Source: Meloidogyne chitwoodi (taxonomy: Eukaryota > Nematoda > Chromadorea > Rhabditida > Meloidogynidae). From it: 64,000 nt of DNA. The notes beneath the pieces were generated by a model. The model did not search any database. It worked only from the letters and a program-made list of their open reading frames with translations, and was not told where the DNA came from. Positions 11,235-22,753 of this stretch are shown here, piece by piece. The stretch is from the NCBI GenBank assembly GCA_015183035.1, contig JACZZP010000002.1:248001-312000 (forward strand). Reading direction: 5' to 3'. The position numbers and the translations under genes were made by a program. Every line of letters begins with the position of its first letter. The stretch's first letter is position 1.

Positions 11235-14200
11235 ATGAATACTGCCAAAAATTTATTTTTAACTATTGGTGCTCTTCTTTCCTTTTTTGTATTTGTTTTA
11301 TTATTTGGATTAATTTTTTATCAATTATTTGGGAGTAGTAATGACGAAAACAGTCAAGAAAAGGCAAGTTTTTTTTTTATTTTTGAAAAAATTTAAAATT
11401 TATTTAAAAATTTTTGGTGCAGCAATTTTGGCCCCAAACTTTTTTAAAATTAATTTAAATATTTAACGCCAAAATTTTTATGCGTCGAAGTTGTAGTTCT
11501 AAGCTGCAAGGAACTTTCCATTCAAGAGGAAAAGGTAGCGACATTTCGGCGCAGGCTAACTTAGCGCATACTTTTTCTTTAGGATACGTTTAATACAAAA
11601 TGCGCTTTATAAATTTAATTAAAAAATTAAAAAGACATCTTCCAATTAGAGGACACTCTCTAATAGAAGGGCACGTTTAAAGGAGTTGTATTTTATGCCC
11701 ATGGTATACTGTACTTGGATTTTTTTGTTTATTTTTCAGTAAAGTCCTTATAATTAGAATAATTAAAAAAATAAAATTATTAATTTTAGAAACTAGCAAC
11801 ATTAAAATCCTCAAAATTGCCAGAATCAGTCAAACCAACAAAACCACCAACATCAACCAACAAAACTTCAAATAATATTTTATCCAATTGGAAAGGATAT
11901 AAAAGGCTGTGGAAGGCTAAAAGTGAATTAGAAAGAGCTCAATTAATTGTAAATAATATTAATTTAAATCCAAATTCAACGTGGAGTGCTAAATTAAATA
12001 AATATACTATTGGGTTAATTAAATTTAAATTTAAAAAAATTAATTAATTTTTTTAGTATTAAATCATTAAATGAGATGATTAATTTTACTGATAGTTTTG
12101 ATCCTCTCAATTCTACTTATATGATGGATCCTGCAAGGCTAAAATCTCTTGAAGAATATTTAGAAAAGGTATTATTTGTGTTTTTTTTTGTATTTTTTAT
12201 CTTTTTTTTTTGTGTTTTTTGTATTTTTTTATCTTTTTTTTGTGTTTTTTTTGTATTTTTTATCTTTTTTTGTGTTTTGTTTGTGTTTTTTGGTCGTGTT
12301 TTCGTTGTATTTTTGTCTTTTTTGTATTTTTGTTTGTATTTTTGTGTATATTTTTGTATTTTTGATATTTTTTTGTATTTTTATTTCTGTTTTTTGTATT
12401 TTTGATGTATTTTTTATCCCAAAAATGTCATTTTTTAAATGCTTTTATTTAAAAAACACAGGTATTTAAACATCATTACAACAAACACCTAATAGATCTC
12501 GAACAACAATTAAGACCCATTCCTGAACGTTTCAATGCCGCACAACGATGGGGGGATTGCGCACAGTCAATTCTACGTGTTAGAGATCAGGGTGGCTGTG
12601 GATCTTGTTGGGTGGGTAAAATAATTAATTTTAATTTAATTTTAATTTAATTAATATTTAAAAAGGCTGTTGCTGCTATTTCTGTAATTTCTGATAGAAT
12701 TTGTATTGCTTCAGAAGGAAAGGAACGTAGTGGTATTTCTGCACAACAATTAGTAGAGTGCTGTGATTACTGTGGAGGGTTGGAAATTTTTTTCAAAATT
12801 CAGAGTATTTTTCAGAATTTGTTTCAGAATTTTATCAGAATTTTTCAGAATTTTTTTCAGAATTTTTCAGAATTTTTTTCGGAATTTTTCAGAATTTTTT
12901 TCAGAATTTTTTTCAGAATTTTTCAGAATTTTTTTCAGAATTTTTTTCAGAATTTTTCAGAATTTTTTTTTTCAAATTGTCAAAATTTTTAAATTAAATT
13001 TCAGATGTACGGGAGCACCAAATTCCTTCTTTCCTTTTTTCTATTGGCATATGGAAGGTTTAGTTACTGATCGTTGCTTTCCTTATACTATAGCTCGTGA
13101 CTGTGGAGCTCCCTGTCCGCCTACTGAATTTCAAAATCCACGTGGATTGGGAAGGTGTTCGTTGGGGAAGACAAAATGTGCTGATGAATATTTACAATCT
13201 ACTAATTATAAAGGTAAATAAGAGCACCGGGGCTTAATTTTTTGTAATAATTTAAATTAATTATGCCGATAAAATTGAAAAAATACATTCAAAAATTCAT
13301 AACTTTTTGTAAATATAGTTTATCTTAACAAATTTGTGTTCATTTAATAGCCCAAAGTCTCCTCTATTTAATGATATAAAGCTTAGATTTATAGCTTAAT
13401 TTTAACAAAAGTTATAGCTAAAAATCCGACTTGGGTTCATGTGTTGGTTTCTCACAAAAATTTAATTTTTTAAATTTTTAAAAATTTTTTTCAGCAAAAT
13501 ATGTTTACAAACTTGGAAGTTTGGAAGGAGACGATGCTGGCAATCCATTCCCTAAACCTCTGACAAGCAGATTAAAGGATAATGAAACTGGGCAATTTAA
13601 AGGGAGAATAGGAGGGATAGTTGAATTGCTTAAAAGAGAATTAATGGAACATGGACCTGTTAGATTTTTTTATTTAAACTTTAAAAATACAAAAAATTAT
13701 TATTTAAAAATGTAAAATACAAAAAAGATATTTTAAAAAATATAAAACACAAAAAATATAAAATTTAAATATTTATTGCTGACGCCAAATTTATTGCGCC
13801 GAAATGTGTAAAGCAAAAGGCTTATTTGTTCTTTCCTTTCAGTAATGGGTTGAGGGTAATGTCGGCGCAGACAAATTTCACTTTTAAGATTTTTAATAAA
13901 ATTAAAAAAATAACTATAAAAAATCAATTGATATGTCTAATAATCACTAATAAAATAAGATAAAAAATTAAAAAATATATAAAAATATTATTTTATAGGT
14001 GATGCTTTGTTTCAGTGTTTTTGAGAGCTTTATGCACTACCATGACGGTTTTAATTTTTTAATTTAAAAATAAATTTTTAAATTTCTTAAAAATGATTCT
14101 CAGGTGTTTATAACTTTGATTTACAACCTAGTGAACAACATGTATATGACCATTGTGCAAAAATAATAGGTTGGGGCAGGCAAAGGAGACCTAACACTGT

Positions 14201-14788
14201 GGGGGTGCAGAACTATTTAATTGCGGGTAAATAAAATAAATTAGTTAAAATTTTGAAAAGGATTAAAGTTCGGAATAAAAACGTCCAAAAATTTCGAAAA
14301 TTATTTAAAAAAAATATTATTTTATTTTAAAATTAGTTTAAGAATTATTTAAATATTGACCTATGCCTACATTTTTGGTCATAACTTTGGATTTTTCAAA
14401 TCAAAAAATCTAAAATTTTGAGAACAATTAAAGAACATATTTAAGATTATTTTTGCAAAATTTTGTTAATTTTGGAGCTTTTTTAATTTTTTTATGGCAA
14501 AAAATAAAATTAACGCCAAACTAATTTCCGCGCCGAAATGACATATAAATTCACTCCTTTACCTCTATATTCTTCCTATTAAACAATGTCATTTAGGCGC
14601 AAACAAACAAATAAATTTTATTATTTAACAGTAAACAGTTGGGGCTCGCTTTGGGCAAAAGATGGTAAAAATTAAATTAAAAAAAATTAATTTATTTTTT
14701 TTAAATTTTTAAAGGCACATTTAAAATTGATGTGGATCGTCTTGCTTATTTTCATAGTGATTTGTTTGGCGGAGTGCCTGATATTTAA
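11235..14788 (+). CDS. Membrane-anchored papain-family (C1A) cysteine peptidase, divergent cathepsin B-like
   Basis: About ten exons end at TAA 14786-14788. The first exon encodes a hydrophobic anchor (FLTIGALLSFFVFVLLFGLI) without a clear cleavage site, so the product is probably a type II membrane or secretory-pathway protein. A propeptide follows. The catalytic Cys lies in RDQGGCGSCWAVAA, with the oxyanion Gln. The His is in VYDHCAKIIGWG and the Asn in VNSWGSLWAKDG, so the triad is intact. ISAQQLVECCDYCGG and the Cys-rich DRCFPYTIARDCGAPC place it near the cathepsin B group, but the His-His occluding-loop motif is absent, predicting endopeptidase rather than dipeptidyl activity. Intron 1 (11364-11789) has a GC donor (AAG|GCAAGT); the nearby GT would shift the frame into a stop. 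ATG 11235 is tentative; the frame is open upstream. Confidence 0.82.
11464..11556. repeat. GCGCCGAAA-type hairpin element (copy 1)
   Basis: Starts aacgccaaaa, has a degenerate tgcgtcgaag, and ends acatttcggcgcag. It lies in intron 1 of the cysteine peptidase and belongs to a family of about 80-100-base elements with inverted TGCGCCGAAAT ends. Confidence 0.6.
12790..12972. repeat. Tandem TTTTTCAGAA array inside a peptidase intron
   Basis: About 16 copies of an 11-14-base unit, tttttcagaa with variable T runs, fill the intron following the exon that encodes ECCDYCGG. Each unit looks like a nematode 3' splice site (TTTTTCAG). The acceptor that keeps the frame is the last one, aaatttcag just before 13005, outside the array. 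Confidence 0.85.
13781..13872. repeat. GCGCCGAAA-type hairpin element (copy 2)
   Basis: Begins gacgccaaatttattgcgcc, continues gaaatg, and ends aatgtcggcgcag. The ends are inverted repeats. It lies in an intron of the cysteine peptidase. Confidence 0.75.
14512..14602. repeat. GCGCCGAAA-type hairpin element (copy 3)
   Basis: Begins aacgccaaactaatttccgc, continues gccgaaatg, and ends atgtcatttaggcgcaa. It is the third copy in introns of the same peptidase gene. Confidence 0.7.
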
Positions 14789-15957
14789 ATAAATTTTTTT
14801 TAAATAAAATTATTTTATTTTTTAATTTTAAAAAATCTTAAAAGAACAAAATAAACCTGTCAGAAGGTACTTGTTAAAAAAGAGAAGAGAGATACTTAAA
14901 AATATAATTTTTCCTCTAGGTGTCCTTATAACGGGATTTCTGTTTGGGTGTCCTTATAACGGGAGTCAACATTAAAATAACATCTTAAATAGTTTAATCA
15001 TCCCAAAAAGACTCTAATTTATTCCTCTTATATAAAATAAAAGTTATTATATTAAAAGAGTCATTAGAGTCTGAAAAACAGAATTTTAATATTTATTCAA
15101 AATAATATATATTTTTCTGGTATTATTTTTGTAAAAATATTCGTAAAAGTAATCAACAGCCAGCACTTGTTATTTTTCCAAAACACTTGAAATTTTTATT
15201 TTCTATTCATTCAAATGGACAATCAGCTATTTACTGACCACCTATTATTCCTCAATTTTGCGCGTACCCGTATTTATTGTTTGTACAAAATCTTTTGACT
15301 AAAAATAAATATTTTTGGAAGCTTTACTGGTCATTTAATATTCCCAAAATGTTTTTAAGAAAAATTAAAATTAAATAAAAAAATTTTTTAGTGAGCTATC
15401 CCTTGATTAAGAGAAAACTACCGCCTAAGTTTCAGCCTTCATAGCTTTTGAATAAATATACCAATTAAAATATTTTTAGTATTAAACGATAGAGAATTAA
15501 ATTTGCTACAAAATGAACTAAAAACATAAATTTTTGATCGAATTTCAATAAAGTTATGACCAAAAAACAAGCAATTTGTGCAAAAATATCAAGTTTTATG
15601 CCTATAACTTTACTGCTACAAAAGTAAAATTTTTGGCATTTATATCATTTTGTAGCAAATTTAATTCTCTATCGAATGATACCAAAAACAATTTAAAAAG
15701 ATCAATCATATAAGATTTATTGAGGTTAAAACAGAGTAGGTTACGCACTTAATTAAAAGGGTAAAATAATTAATTTTGCTTAATAAATAATATTTTATTT
15801 TATTTTTTATTTATATTTAAAGAAGAAGAACATTTTAATTAAGGAGGTTGTTATGTATATTAACAATTTTTGGAATGGGTGTCTGCGCATACCCTTAAAA
15901 TAAATAAATTAATTAATTTTCAGAAAATTCAAAAATTTTCAATAAAAAAATTTCAAA
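14789..15957. other. Intergenic region with partial TIR element and a large inverted repeat
   Basis: No coding exon found. 14918-14964 has two ggtgtccttataacggga motifs. 15430-15720 is an inverted repeat whose left arm contains cgatagagaattaaatttgc (15487-15506) and whose right arm contains gcaaatttaattctctatcg (15655-15674). An acceptor-like ttaattttcag at about 15913-15923 probably marks the trans-splice site of the next gene. Confidence 0.6.
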
Positions 15958-16732
15958 ATGTCAACAAAACCTATTTTTGCCATTTCTCTACTTATTTTAT
16001 TCGTTCTTTCAACTGCTGAACCTACCAAAGCTACTGTTTACCACAACAAAAATTTTCCTTTAATTAAAGGTGGAAGAGGTGGTTTTGGCACTTCTTTGCC
16101 TTTTTCACATTATTCTACTAATTTAAAATTTCGTAAAAGAGTTCCTTATAGTGATAATGGTGTTTTAGCTTTGAATAGTGCCGGAAAAAGAAAACAAAAA
16201 ATGCCACCTCGAAAAATGATTGAAAAACCGAAACTTCGTTTTAAAGGGAAAGGTAAGGGGCAAATGACAAATTACAATAGAATTTCGTTATAAGGACACC
16301 CTGATATAAGGACATCACTTTATAACGTTCAAAAGACAGGGAACTGTTTACAGTGTTGAAAATTGCGCTACAAAACGGTTATAAGGACACTTTTGAGCCA
16401 TCATTTGTAGTGTCCTTATAACGGGAGTTAACTTTATTTTAAAAATATATAAGTTGGAACCAATTTTTACCCGTCCCATTGACTTGAGTACTTGTTAAAT
16501 GGGGGTGGGATAAGTGGGAAGGATGGGATATGTGAAAGAAGTTGGATAAGATAGAGAGAGTGATAAAACAGGGGTTGGGATAAGTAAAAGATTTTATATA
16601 TCTTACAAATTTTTCTATTTAATTTTCACTACTCTTTTTTCCGTGAGCATTTTTAATTTAAAAATAATTAATAATTAAATTTTATTTATACTAGTTGAAG
16701 GCAAAAATAAAGGCAACTTTAAGCGACAATGA
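15958..16732 (+). CDS. Small secreted protein, candidate neuropeptide-like precursor
   Basis: ATG 15958 opens MSTKPIFAISLLILFVLSTA, a clear signal peptide. The body contains GGRGGFGTSLPF and then a basic site RKR, the stretch VPYSDNGVLALNSA, and GKRKQK. RKR-peptide-GKR is the classic layout for a dibasic-cleaved, C-terminally amidated peptide. The rest is Lys/Gly-rich. Read unspliced, the frame stops at 16293 inside a repeat element. A donor at 16253 (AAAG|GTAAGG) joined to an acceptor at 16694 (ctag) removes that element and gives a tail EGKNKGNFKRQ ending at TGA 16730-16732, which I prefer. A trans-splice-like acceptor lies about 35 bases before the ATG. I do not recognise the peptide, so its function is inference. 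Confidence 0.6.
16285..16430. repeat. Copy of the CTCCCGTTATAAGGACACC element
   Basis: Begins ttcgttataaggacaccctg and ends tgtccttataacgggagtt, about 145 bases. It lies in the proposed intron of the small secreted precursor and supplies the in-frame stop of the unspliced reading. Confidence 0.75.
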
Positions 16733-16878
16733 AGCAATAATTAATTATTAAGGAAAAGATATTATTGAAGGATTAATTTTATAAAAAAAACCTCTTAATT
16801 ATTTTATATTTATATTTTTTTTAATAAAAAATGTAATTTTGATTAAAAAAATTTATTTTTTTGGAAAAAAATTATTCC

Positions 16879-16964
16879 ACGCCAAATTGTTAGCGCCGAA
16901 AGTCCTTCTCCCATTGGCCTGCAAATCCAGCCTTTCAACTAAGTTTTATGGATATTCCGGCGCA
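16879..16964. repeat. GCGCCGAAA-type hairpin element (copy 4)
   Basis: Begins acgccaaattgttagcgccg and ends gatattccggcgcaat. It is intergenic, between two convergent genes. Confidence 0.75.
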
Positions 16965-17103
16965 ATGAGTAAGTCTCGACAAATAAATTAATTAAAAAAT
17001 TGTTTTATGCCTTCTTTATTGATACAAACATTTTTTAATTTTTGAGCAATTAAAATAAATTTTCTGAGAGTTTAAAAATTATTTAAAAATTTAATATAAA
17101 AAT

Positions 17104-18499
17104 TTAATAATGTTCCATCGCCCCTCTGCCGTTGGGAAGGCCACCTCTGCCTCCACCAGCGCCCATCCCTCCCATTGCTCTTTCTTTATTCTTCCAAGCA
17201 AGAAATTTGAGGTAACAGTCTAGAGCATATGCCAACATTGCGGAAAAGCCAAAAAACTAAAAAATAATTTAAATAATTTTTCTTAAAAATATTTTAAGAA
17301 AAATGCCTACACAAACTAGTCTGACTTAAAAAATTATAACCTTTTTTAAAATAAAGCAACAAATTTAATTTTTAGTATCATTAAATAAAGCAGAGTTTAA
17401 GCTATAAAATGGCAAAAAATGAAGTGAATATATCAACTTTGAGGAAAGTTATGAATTTTTATTTGCAATTTTAGGTGAATATTTTGGAGCGATTTTTTAA
17501 TTTATTGCATAAAAATCAAATTTTGCTTAATATATAAAATTTGAAATAGAAGAGCATTTAAGAAAATTAAAAGTCGTGATGTATAGTTCTTTTTTATTAT
17601 GAAGTTTTTTTAATTTTTGGAACGGGGTTCGCGCGGACCCTTAAAAGAAATTTCGTCGGACTAAGTGGGAGTGTCTGTGATATATTAAAAAATTGTAATT
17701 AATTGAACTTTACAGTCAAATAAAATTTTTAAAAGTAATTTAACAAAATTACAGCAGCTATAGCCCACCCAGCTGCTCCATAATGACTGACAGAAGCTAC
17801 AGCTAGCACTGAACCGGCAATAAAGTAAAATATTGTCCAAGAAAAGCAGTAAATCATTTCCTGAAGATAAATATTATTTTAAAGCTCGTTATAATGGCGC
17901 CCTCGCTATAAACATTAAATTTAAAAATTAAATAAAAATACAGTAAATCCTTAAGGAGAGGTCTAAGGGTTTTAGTGTCTTGGGAGATAATTCCATGGAG
18001 ACAAAAACGTACTGATCCTAGTTGAAAATGGAAATTCAAAGATAATTTCATTATGTTAACAAATTTAAATTTCTGACATTTTGAATTTTGGACATTTTGT
18101 ATTTTTGGACACTTTGATTTTTTGGACATTTTGTACATTTAAAAAATTCAAAAAACCTACACAAACAATCCACGGAATTTGAGTCAATTGGTCCACAATA
18201 TGAAACAAATAAAGCATCAAAAGAGTAGTAGAAATAATAAATCCAAAAACTGAAACAAAAGTAGCTCCACCAACCCCCGCATAATAAGCAGGTCCTCCAA
18301 TAAGTACACACATAAAGCAAAGAAAATTGAAAAAAATTACAATAATTTTTAAAAGTCCAGGGAGTGTTCGTAAATAACTTGTGTCTAACCAAGGATTACA
18401 TTCTATATTTCCCCCGTCATATAAAGGGCCTGTTGGGTGAATATATCTTTGTTGTTGTTGACCTGTTGTTGTGTATACGTGTGTTTCTTCTTCATACAT
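17104..18499 (-). CDS. MARVEL-domain four-transmembrane protein
   Basis: Start chosen at ATG 18497-18499 (MYEEETHVYTTTGQQQQRY). An in-frame upstream Met lies in low-complexity sequence and is less likely. Three exons can be joined to a TAA at 17104-17106, giving about 200 residues. Four membrane segments are visible: around LLKIIVIFFNFLCFMCVLIG, FVSVFGFIISTTLLMLYLF, EMIYCFSWTIFYFIAGSVLA, and a last one spanning two exons (AGWAIAA joined to FFGFSAMLAYALDCYL). Lengths and order fit the MAL/CMTM/plasmolipin MARVEL fold, which acts in membrane apposition and vesicle trafficking. Both termini should be cytoplasmic. The C-terminus is Gly/Arg-rich (GGMGAGGGRGGLPNGRGAM). One intron holds ttggacattttg repeats. 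Confidence 0.75.
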
Positions 18500-18585
18500 T
18501 TTGTGTGTTTTTTTGTATTTATTTGTATTTTGTTTGTGTGTTTTGTGTTTTCTCTGAAAAAAGAGTAAAGCTCTCATATATCAGA

Positions 18586-18837
18586 CCCTGGACAGTTCAA
18601 CGCCTTTGCGTGTGCTTTGAAACGGACATTAGGACAGTTAAACGTCTTTGCGTGTGCATTGAAACGGACATTAGGACAGTTCAACGCCTGCGTGTGCTTT
18701 GAAACGGACATTAGGACAGTTCAACGCCTGCGTGTGCTTTGAAACGGACATTAGGACAGTTCAACGCCTGCGTGTGCTTTGAAACGGACATTAGGACAGT
18801 TCAACGCCTGCGTGTGCTTTGAAACGGACATTAGGAT
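18586..18837. repeat. 40-bp tandem minisatellite, about six copies
   Basis: The unit begins cggacattaggacagttcaa and continues cgcctgcgtgtgctttgaaa. The last four copies are almost perfect 40-mers. The first two are 43 bases with an extra ttt-type insertion (cgcctttgcgtg). The array abuts the 5' side of the MARVEL gene. Loose ggacagttcaacgc copies continue to about 19400 and again near 20580. Confidence 0.9.
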
Positions 18838-21070
18838 ATTCAACTCCATGAGAAAAATATTATTTGGAGGCAGTTAAATGTCTTGTTAATATTTTAGAAC
18901 CGTCGGACAGTTCAACGCAAAAGAAATAGTGATTATTAATGGGACGGTTCATCACTGGAAATTTTAACGCTCGCATTAAAAATAGAATTGAGAAAAAGAT
19001 TTGAACATATTTAAGAAAAAATAAATGAATTATTAAAAACAAAAACTATTTTGCCAATAAAAAACCCATCGATCTTTTCGATTAAATTAATACACTTAAA
19101 GATCAATATTTTTATTTAAAAAAGAATTTCACAGCTGTTTAAAAGAAGAGAAAAGGATTTTTATTTTTCAAAGTTAAAAATTCCTTAAATTTTTATTTCA
19201 AGGTCAACAACTGTTTTCTCGCTTTCAACAAATTTTAGCCTTAAAAGACGTATTGGACATTTTGCCAAAACTTAATTTTACCAAACTTTGATATATCACT
19301 CATAGGACAGTTCAATGCTTTAACCAATGTTTGAATTAAACAGCAGGACAATTCAACACCAGCACTCGGACAGTTCAACACTAGTACTCGGACATTTCAA
19401 CACCCCTTAAAATTTTTTTTTGCTAATTGGGTAGAAGGAATAAGACCTTTGAACATAAACTAGTTTTCGAGAAAAAATTTTTTGAATAGAAAATTTGGGG
19501 GTCAAAGTTTGATAAAAAAAATTTCCATTGCTGAAAATTTGCTGAATTTGATATCATTCGAATTTAAAAATCTAATGACTAGATTTCGAGAACCATGTTT
19601 TTGAACATATAAATTTTTTGGGGATGAATAAATTTTTTAAATTGAAGAATTTTTTTCCCTCTTAGAAACTTTATTGAATTTGGTATCATTCGAAAGAGCT
19701 CGATAAGCTGAATCGAATAAGCAATGACATTTAAAAATCTACAGACTAGTTTTCGAGAAAAAAATTTTTAAAAATTTAAAAAACTAGATAAGTAAATATT
19801 TTGAAATTTTATAAAAAAAAATTTCTACCGAATCTTTTTCCATAATTCTTGTTTCATTTGAAGAGCTAGATTCTCTGATTCGAATGAGCTATGATAGACA
19901 TTTCAACGTATCGAATGAGTTATTTATTTAAAATTCTAACGAGTAAACTTCGATAACCAGGTTCATGAACATAGTAATCTATTGGGGGTGAATAAATTTT
20001 TTAAATTGAAAAATTTTTTTATTCCAATGTTAAATTATACTGAATTTGGTATCATTCGAAAGAGCTTGAAAAGCTGTATCGAATGATTATGATAGTCCTT
20101 CTAAACAAGGAGGCTTTGAGAGATATAATTTTTTGAAAAAATTTGGGTGTGAAGGAATCTTTGAAATTTTTTTAAAAGAATTCTACTGCCAATCCTCAAA
20201 TTTTATTGTATTATTTGAAAGAGCTCGAAACACTGATTCAAATTAGCTTTGTAGACCTTTCAACATAAATTAGTTTTCGAAAAAAAAATTTTTTATTTAA
20301 AAAATTTGGATGTAAATGAATATTTTGAATTTTTATAAAAAATTTCCATCGCTGAAAATTTGATGAATTTTTTATCATTCGAATGAGCTTAAAGAGCTGA
20401 ATCGAATGAGCTATAAAATTAAAAAATTTATGAGTCAGTTTCTGGGAAAAAATTTTTTTAATTTGCAAAAAAAATTTTACCCTAAATTTTTTTCAAGAAA
20501 ACATTATGGTAAAAGTCACTTAATAAATGATTTTTTTGTTAGAAAACGAAGGACTAAATCCCTTAAAAATGAACACTCGGAAAGTTCAACACCAGTGATG
20601 ACAGTATGATTATTGAAGAACTTTGTGCCAAACACAGTTACTCTTACATTTCGCAAAAAAATTTTATTATTTTTTTAATTTTATTCAAAACTTTATTTAA
20701 AACATCATTTTCTTTTTCCCTCGTTTTTTAAATAAATTTTCAACAATTTTATTTACTATTAAAAATTAAAAAATAAATAAAGTGCCACTTTTATAATTTT
20801 TAAAAAGCTCTTTTCAAGTCTATTATATAAAAACACTTATAAATAAAAATAAAAAATAAATTTTATTTTATTTAAAAAAGCACCAATTTCCGCTACACTT
20901 TTTACCCCATTTTTTAGTCCAATTTTCTTTTGAATTTTTAAGTTTTAAAATTATTAAATTTTTAAGACATAATAATTTTAGAAAAAATTTAAAATTTTCG
21001 AAAAAAAAATTTTTAACTCGAAATCCGAAATTTACTTACTAATTTTATCGAAAGAACAAAATTACTACTC

Positions 21071-21170
21071 AACGCCAAAAATTTTGCGCCTAAACGACAA
21101 ACCAAGTTTACTTTATCCTTCCAAGTTTATTTAATAAGTAAAAGAATATTAGTGGTAATTTCGGCGCAAT
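21071..21170. repeat. GCGCCGAAA-type hairpin element (copy 5)
   Basis: Begins aacgccaaaaattttgcgcc and ends gtggtaatttcggcgcaat. It shares the internal ccttccaagtttatttaa with the copy at 21506. Confidence 0.8.
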
Positions 21171-21505
21171 AAACAATAGAACTAAAATATTTGATTTTTT
21201 GTCTTATTGCTTCCCAAAAATAACTTTTTTAGTCAAAAGTCATTAATAAAATTGAATTGACTTTGAGTGACTGAATAAAAGAAAAAAAACAATTTTTTGG
21301 CATTTTATTAAGCCTATTTTGGTATATAAAATTGGCATTTATGCTATTTAATTTATTTTTGGGGTTTTAAATTTTTAGAAAGAAAAAAAATTTCAAGTTG
21401 TTAATTGAGAATTTAGAACATTAATTTATTTAAAAATAAAATTTAGGACCTTTACGATTTTTAAAAAAATATTAAAAGAAATTAGAAATTCCTTCCTTTA
21501 AAACA

Positions 21506-21594
21506 AGGCGCCAAAGCCTTTGCGCCTAAATATTATAATTATCCTTCCAAGTTTATTTAAATTCAACTTGAATGTTTGTGATATTTCGACGCAG
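21506..21594. repeat. GCGCCGAAA-type hairpin element (copy 6)
   Basis: Begins ggcgccaaagcctttgcgcc and ends gatatttcgacgcaga. The internal ccttccaagtttatttaa is identical to that of the neighbouring copy, so the two are recently related. Confidence 0.75.
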
Positions 21595-21699
21595 AATAAC
21601 GAATTATTTAAAAATCGCTCAGATATTCTGAAAAATATTTTAAAAAATTTTTAAAATTCTGAAAAATATTTCAAAAAATAAATTAAGTTTCAGTAAAAA

Positions 21700-22290
21700 A
21701 TGTCTTCTTCTCTTTTATTAATTATTATTTTCTTTATTTTTATTTTGGCAATAAATTGTGAAAATAATGAAAATGAACAAAACAAAATATTTTCTGAAGA
21801 AAATATAAATATTGTGATCATTTTATGTAATTTTTAATTTTTTTAAATTTTAGCCTGCTGAGTTTTACGCTGTTGATGAGAAGAGAGTCCCTCATCCAGG
21901 GTTGGTATAATTTTTAAAAATTCTGATTTAATTTTTAAAAAATTTTAAAAATTCTGATTTTTATCAGAAATATAAGATTACTAAACAAAAAAAATTTAAA
22001 ATATTAAATTTCAAAATATCTAATTTTATTTAATTATTTTATTTAATTTAAAGTGTTTGGCGTCAACAAGGCAAAATTAGAAGGTTTTTTCTTTAATTTA
22101 AAAAAATTTAAAAAATGCGTGGTTTTTGCGAGGTCACGCATTTTGTAATTTTATTTTAATTAAAATTTAATTTTTTTAAAGTTTTTACTCTCCAACAATG
22201 CCAAACTTTAATAGTCGTTATAGCCGTTTTTCCAAATATGGGCCTCATCGGCCAATGCTTATTCGTTATATGCGAAGCTTTTCTACATAA
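21700..22290 (+). CDS. Small secreted protein, unknown function
   Basis: ATG 21700 starts MSSSLLLIIIFFIFILAINC, a strong signal peptide, directly after a tttcag acceptor seven bases upstream (likely trans-spliced). Four exons join in frame: an Asn/Glu-rich part, PAEFYAVDEKRVPHPG, VWRQQGKIR, and a basic, aromatic C-terminal half with SPTMPNFNSRYSRFSKYG and PHRPMLIRYMRSFST, ending at TAA 22288-22290. Total length is about 105 residues. A KR site after AVDE would allow proprotein cleavage. The family is not recognised; a peptide precursor or a secreted effector are both possible. Confidence 0.6.
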
Positions 22291-22753
22291 TAAAATAAAG
22301 AAATGAGATTTTTAAGATTACTAAATGATAAATAAATAATAATTTTTATAAATTTTATTAATAAATTTAATTTAAAAATTTAAATAAAAAATAGATGAGG
22401 CTTAAGTGAGCAGGACGTTTGAGCGCAAACTTTTATAAGTTGGAGGAAAACAGACTTGGAGCTGTGAAATTTTGTAGATTTATTCTTTATAGTGTTAGCT
22501 ATTTTAGGAATAAATTTCAGAATTTTTGCATTTTTATTTCTCAAGGTATAGTTAAAAAAGCGCATAAAAATGGATAATTTTGACATTTTTTGACCATAAT
22601 TTCGGAACTATTTAACCAACAATTCTGAACTTTTTAGAAATGTTAGATATCTTGATTAACAATTTTTTTATAAAATTTGGTGAAATTAGGTATCAATTAG
22701 ACCATTTTACAAGCCTGCGCGCCTTTACAGTTTAGCGACCAAACGTCCATTAT
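22291..22753. other. Intergenic spacer with a gcgc-flanked repeat relic
   Basis: No gene seen. 22410-22740 has a block with gacgtttgagcgcaaac at its left and gcctgcgcgcc at its right, similar in layout to blocks at 26640-26950 and 57870-58220. Confidence 0.4.

Larger units (their letters stand above)
18838..21699. other. Repeat-rich intergenic region: degenerate satellite plus two hairpin elements
   Basis: No gene seen. From about 19430 to 20500 there are four to five diverged units of roughly 200 bases, each with aattttttt-rich flanks, tttggtatcattcgaaagagc or a variant, gctgaatcgaat, and agttttcgagaaaaaa. Further right are two GCGCCGAAA-family elements at 21071-21170 and 21506-21594. Isolated ggacagttcaac motifs (18901-18917, 19310-19400, about 20579) link the area to the 40-bp array. 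Confidence 0.7.

Noticed and set aside
12170..12470. Phe-rich hydrophobic reading frames in the peptidase gene
   Set aside because: They are a T-rich intron (tttttgtattttt repeats) between exons that join cleanly in frame.
18586..18837. CRISPR array
   Set aside because: Repeats are directly contiguous with no unique spacers, and the genome is eukaryotic.
18860..19042. Minus-strand frame of 60 residues
   Set aside because: It runs through GGACAGTTCAAC repeat sequence, has no homology or splice context, and is compositionally like the surrounding AT-rich DNA.
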